Below, one piece after another: positions 60,039-64,000 of a stretch of DNA of 64,000 nt. A program made the position numbers and the translations under genes. The notes under the pieces were generated by a model that was given only the letters and a program-made list of their open reading frames with translations, made no database searches and was not told the DNA's origin. Source of the stretch: Montifringilla adamsi (taxonomy: Eukaryota > Chordata > Aves > Passeriformes > Passeridae); the NCBI GenBank assembly GCA_017590115.1, contig JAGGNK010011114.1:1231733-1295732 (forward strand), in the 5' to 3' direction. Position 1 is the stretch's first letter. Every line of letters starts with the position of its first letter.

Positions 60039-60172
60039 GCCTTTGCTGTTTTAAGGATAAGAACCCAAAGAAATTTGGTCCAAATAATCTTTGTTTGCTA
60101 GGATTTGAGCCTTTGCTTTTTTAAGGATAACCCAAGCAAATTGGTCCAAATAATCCTAGTTTGTTAGGATTT
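60039..60172 (+). repeat. 70-bp-period tandem duplication
   Basis: The block 'gcctttgct' through 'ttggtccaaataatc' and 'taggattt' occurs at 60039-60107 and again at 60109-60172, with a few small deletions in the second copy. A T-rich run follows at 60183. Confidence 0.92.
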
Positions 60173-61856
60173 CACTCTTCCCTTTTTTTTTTTTTTCCCT
60201 CCCTTGTTTTGGGACCTGCCCTGGAAGCGGTTTGGGAATTTTCCAATTTTGAAACTAGAATAGGAGGACATTTCCTATCCCTGGTGAGAAATTAGCCCAC
60301 AATCCATTCAGAAAGCAGAAAAATTACCAAGGCACCAATCCGAGGCGATGGCAGAGATTTTTGTGCCTCACCTCCCCACTCGCCCTCCTTCAGAACAGCC
60401 CTGCGCCGCTCCGTGCCTTCGTTTGCAGCACCACAGAGCTTCCCACAAACCCCACTCGGGCTGGGAGGGTTCAGACACGAGGTGGGGGAAGGCAGAAGAT
60501 GCCCAGTTCGGAGGAAATGTGCCATATGCTTCCCAGTGCCGAGCTGCCAAGCTCAAGCCCTTCCCTATTGTGTCGGCGCGGTGCAGACCAGATGGTTCCT
60601 TTGCCCCCGCACTGCCTTTTCTCCCTCGTTCTGTTTGTCTGATAACACCAATTCCAGGAGTTGCACGTGGGAAATAATGCATAAACATCTAAAAAATAAT
60701 GTATAAACCTCTACAAAAACCTTCCTCTGGGTGGACCTGTGCTTAGCCAACGCTGAGCCTGAGTTAATGCATGTTTTCCTTTCCTTCTCTGTCTGTGTTT
60801 TCTATTGATGTGATGACTTTTTGTTTTTCTGAACTGTTGCTGTTAAATTCTTTCTTAACTGAGCAGGAAGAAATTTCTTTTTCTTTTTCTTTCTTTTTTT
60901 TTTTTTCATGTGAACAAAGTCAAACTGAGTTGGACTCTGATGTTCTTGGCAGCTCTTGTAGAGTTGGCTTGCCTTCTAACTTCAGAGAAAAATTGCTTTC
61001 TAATAGACTGTTTTTCCCCTTAGTGAGTGCTTTGGCACCTGTATCCTGAGTTGTGGAAGGGTTTCTTTTTTTCTACAGTTGTTTGAACATGAACACAACC
61101 TTTAATATCATTGTGTTACTGCTGCCAGCTTTTCTGTCCTGTTGAAAATAGAGATTTTTTTCTGAAAAATAATATCCTTGATTTAAAGTACTACCATGCT
61201 GTAAAACAGCAAATTTATTCTATAAAATGCTGTTAAAGATACTTTAAGATGGCTAAAATATTACTTAAAATTTTGTATGGTTTGCATAACTGTGTTCTAC
61301 AGCCTTAAATTTTGCTTTCAATCTCTGCTACTGTTTGATTTATAAAAGATAAGACAAAACCATGGCAAATCCCTGGAAATACAAGGCAATACTTTAAAGG
61401 TTCAGCTAAAGGAATGAGGATGGCACATCCTGTGTCCTATAGGATATATGAGGTATTAAGGAATGTGCTGTGCACTAGGTAATTTTGTTGTTAAGTTATT
61501 ACTTCAGGGTTAATGTGGAGTCTTGGAAAAGTGGGAAATTTTCTGTGGTAAATTAAAGGAATTACAAAGGCTGTGATCCCTGGGAGTCACTGCTGCTTGT
61601 GGGAAGCTGGATGTGAGCTTTGGAGCCCCCTTGCCTGGGAATGTTGGTATCAGTGATCTCCCCTAGACCCAGTTTAATTATTAATGGTGGCTCTGATGTG
61701 CCACATTCACCTGGGATCTTCTCATGGCAACCTTCGTGTGGCTTCCCTGCTACTGTGGGCACTGTTTACTTTTTCCTATAGAAAAAAAAGCTTTCAAAGA
61801 GTTAGGATTTTCAAGGCTCTAAAATTGATTTGTTTCAATGACTTCTTTCCTAAAAA

Positions 61857-61905
61857 AAAACCCCAAAAACCGAAACAAACCAAACAGAACCCAAACCAAA
61901 TTCTG
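61857..61905 (+). repeat. AAAC-rich low-complexity tract
   Basis: The text 'aaaaaccgaaacaaaccaaa' and related bases precede a CR1 fragment. It has no other content. Confidence 0.75.
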
Positions 61906-61934
61906 TTCCCTGTGCTGGCACTGCTGAGGCATCT

Positions 61935-62170
61935 GCAGTCCTGGGGACACTTTTGGGCCCCTCAGGACAGGAAGGACATGGAGGGGCTGGAGGGTGTCCA
62001 GGGCAGGGAGCAGAGATGGACAAGGGTCTGGAAAGGCTGAGGGAGCTGGGAGGGCTCAGCCTGGAGAAAAGGGGAATCAGGGGGGACCTTGTCGCTCCTC
62101 ACAACTCCTGACAGGAAGGGACAGCTGGGGGGGAACAGGGACAGAAAGAGAGGGAATGGCTTCAAATTTC
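61935..62170 (+). mobile_element. CR1 LINE fragment lacking its 3' tail
   Basis: Sense CR1 text runs from 'cagtcctggggacacttttg' (the internal 'ttctgggctcctca' region) through 'aggacatggaggggctggag' and 'gggctcagcctggagaaaag' to 'cagaaagagagggaatggct'. It resembles the copy at 30717 but stops before the 3' end. Confidence 0.85.
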
Positions 62171-62863
62171 TCCTGAAATTTTTTGACGTTACCCCTTTCT
62201 TCTGTATTTCCATGCAGGACACGATCCCATCCCATTTTTTATGCTCTTCTATGAATAGGTATTCTTCCTAAAAAACACTTAGCTGGAATTCCCCTCACCC
62301 AGGAATAAATAATTTCTTCTTCTTTTTCTCCACTGAAGTGATGAGTTCTCCAGTCACTGTTCCTGCATCAAGTCTCAAACTTTACACCAGAAGAATAACG
62401 TGGCTTTGGTGTCTGCTGCCTTAGAATGCTGAAAGTGTTGTTAGGTACAACTGTGTTCTTACTTTGCTCCTCCCTAAGCTGCCTGATCAATCCAGCTGTT
62501 TCGTGTAGGAAGTCCAAACCTTTGTTTTCCATAACTGGATGGTGGTGCCAAAATTCCTTGGCGGATGGAAGCATGCACACTTGTCTCCCTGATTTCCAGG
62601 GAGCTCTTGGGTTGTTTGTGCAGCTGGAAGAGTTGTCCAGCCAAGGTGAATCATCTTCATTTGTTTTTCAGAAATTTAGGTCTCTTTGTCTTCTACCATT
62701 GACTTTTGTAACTCTACTTTTAGTGCAGATTTAGGGGTTCAGAACACACCCAGACTGTCAGGTGAGGGATTAAATTCCCTGGCTGTTTTAGAGTTTGTGC
62801 TGCTTTTAATTATTTTACTGATCTGAGCATAACTAGGTGAGCAGTGGCAAACCTTTCCTCATG

Positions 62864-62908
62864 AAATCATGGAATGGGTTGGGTTGGAAGGGACCTTGAA
62901 GCTCACTG
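62864..62908 (-). mobile_element. CR1 LINE 3' tail remnant
   Basis: The plus strand reads 'aaatcatggaatgggttggg' and 'ttggaagggaccttgaagct', which is the antisense end of a CR1 of the same kind as the copy at 54283. Only about 45 bases remain. Confidence 0.8.
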
Positions 62909-63893
62909 GCATCAAGGACAAGTTTCTTGGAGAAAATGGAATGGCTGAAATCTTTGCTGGTGGTTGTGGGGCAGGTTGAGGCATCGTGGGGCTGTGGTGG
63001 GAACAGTGACACTTGGAATGTGTGGCTGCAGCATCCCAGAATTTCTTTTCCATGCCAATATGTTTTCCCTGAGATACTGGAGGAAAAGAAAAGGAATCTT
63101 GAGGACTTTGCTAATTAGTCTCAAACTACATAAGTTTATGAAGCTGTAGAAACTGACTCCTGTGCACGATTTTTATTATCATCTTCTGTTAAAGGGGTTG
63201 AATTCAGCAGGGCTTAAAGTAGACCTGTAGGGGTTAGTGTTGAACAGAACGGACAGAAATATGAATTTAAAAATTATTTAATTAGTAAGTAGTGAATTCT
63301 GAATAGTGGTGATGCTTTCAGAGCAAAATTTGTTCATGGAAACTTTGCCAGACAGACAAAATGTACTGAACTCCTTAAAAATATGGCATTGCATTTTCAG
63401 GCTGATTTTTGGTTTTTTTTACCTCATATTATGATGTACACAATTAAATTTATGCCAAAACCTGACTTAATTGCATGTTTCATATTCTAAAGATAGACCA
63501 AGCTCAGAAGCTAATTACCAAATTCAAAATCAATTTTAAAACTTCAGCCTGATAAACTTGAGAGTAGTTACACTTCCACTTCAGTTACAAACTGATCGAT
63601 AAATATTATGTGAAACACAACTGATTTCAGAGTTATCTGCCAGATGTTTTAGGGTGAGAAAAAAGTCAGCTTTGTGCTCCATGGAGCGGGAGCTGTGTCA
63701 GTGCTTTGTAATCATGTGAACCTTTAATTAAGAAGTTCCCACAGAATAGGAAATGCTGACCTGCCGGAGACACTTCCAGGGAATAACACAGAGCAGCTTC
63801 AGTGGCAGCACTGTGGAGAATGAAATAAATTCAGAAAGATTTCTCTCAAAATAGTAAATATTTAGAAATGGAATCCTCCTAAATGGCATTATT

Positions 63894-63910
63894 AAAAAAA
63901 AAAAAAAAAA
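63894..63910 (+). repeat. Poly-A run (17)
   Basis: A homopolymer of 17 A near the window end, with no recognisable retroposed body in front of it. Confidence 0.95.
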
Positions 63911-64000
63911 GACCTTACACATGCTGTAGTTTATTAATTATGGTTTGTTTTTACGGTCAGTGCCAAATCCTGCAGTGAGGATGGGAGAACCACAATGTTG

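Larger units (their letters stand above)
36376..64000 (+). other. FCHSD2: FCHSD2 intron 3 (5' part, runs off the window)
   Basis: From the GTAGGT donor to the window end I found no exon 4 (expected to start Gly-Met-Gln-Lys-Leu) and no nested gene on either strand. The sequence is AT-rich and largely unique, with few CR1 fragments. The unassigned stretches are 36376-39900, 40093-42267, 42696-52187, 52327-54282, 54425-60038, 60173-61934 and 62171-62863, plus the end to 64000. GC-richer patches lie at about 43900-44300, 55000-55480 and 60340-60680 without any identifying feature. Confidence 0.85.

Noticed and set aside
1..64000. CRISPR array, bacterial operon or other defence-type system
   Set aside because: The repeats are vertebrate minisatellites without unique spacers, the coding content is a spliced animal gene, and the mobile elements are avian CR1 LINEs.

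Overview
This is a vertebrate genomic window, almost certainly from a bird and probably a passerine. It carries at least two dozen CR1 LINE fragments, nearly all 3'-end pieces with the avian signature (a 'cccatggcagggg..ggaactggatgatcttta' region followed by a terminal 'attctgtgattctgtga' type tail). It also has a compact CpG-island promoter and long AT-rich introns. There is no bacterial-style coding. The passerine call rests on the look of the CR1 subfamilies and is an inference.

The only protein-coding gene I can support is the 5' end of FCHSD2 (F-BAR and double SH3 domains 2, the vertebrate Nervous wreck homologue), on the + strand. Three coding exons are visible: exon 1 at 9756-9776, exon 2 at 12088-12185 and exon 3 at 36330-36375. 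Spliced together they encode residues 1-55, which are the N-terminus and the first part of the first F-BAR helix. All junctions have AG acceptors and GT donors, and the phases agree. Exon 4 and everything after it should lie beyond position 64000; I did not find exon 4 in the remaining 27.6 kb.

Layout. Positions 1-9.4 kb are an upstream intergenic flank dense in CR1 pieces, with a 62-bp minisatellite containing a perfect palindrome (about 6135-6550), an ATGAA microsatellite (6862-6990) and a C-rich 32-bp minisatellite (8725-9005) grading into a looser C-rich tract up to 9.4 kb. Positions 9.42-10.56 kb are the CpG-island promoter, exon 1 and the start of intron 1. The strand composition flips there from C-rich to G-rich. 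Intron 1 (9777-12087) contains a GGAT microsatellite and ends in three copies of a 64-bp tandem repeat that run into the exon 2 acceptor. Intron 2 (12186-36329) contains a perfect 270-bp tandem duplication, a CR1 cluster at 29.7-32.4 kb that includes a decayed reverse-transcriptase (ORF2) segment, and a 15-bp perfect hairpin. Intron 3 (36376 to the window end) is mostly unique AT-rich sequence with few CR1 pieces, several short direct duplications and a purine-rich block near 53-54 kb.

I saw no tRNA, rRNA, snRNA, CRISPR or complete mobile element, and no second gene on either strand. The P2RY2 gene, which lies upstream of FCHSD2 in human, is not visible in the 9.7 kb upstream. The most interesting observations concern splicing and promoter architecture: exon 2 begins with GT so that the exon 1/2 junction rebuilds a 5' splice site, tandem duplications supply the sequence just upstream of two acceptors, a short uORF overlaps the start codon, and a potential G-quadruplex array precedes the promoter. 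None of this amounts to a new biological system.
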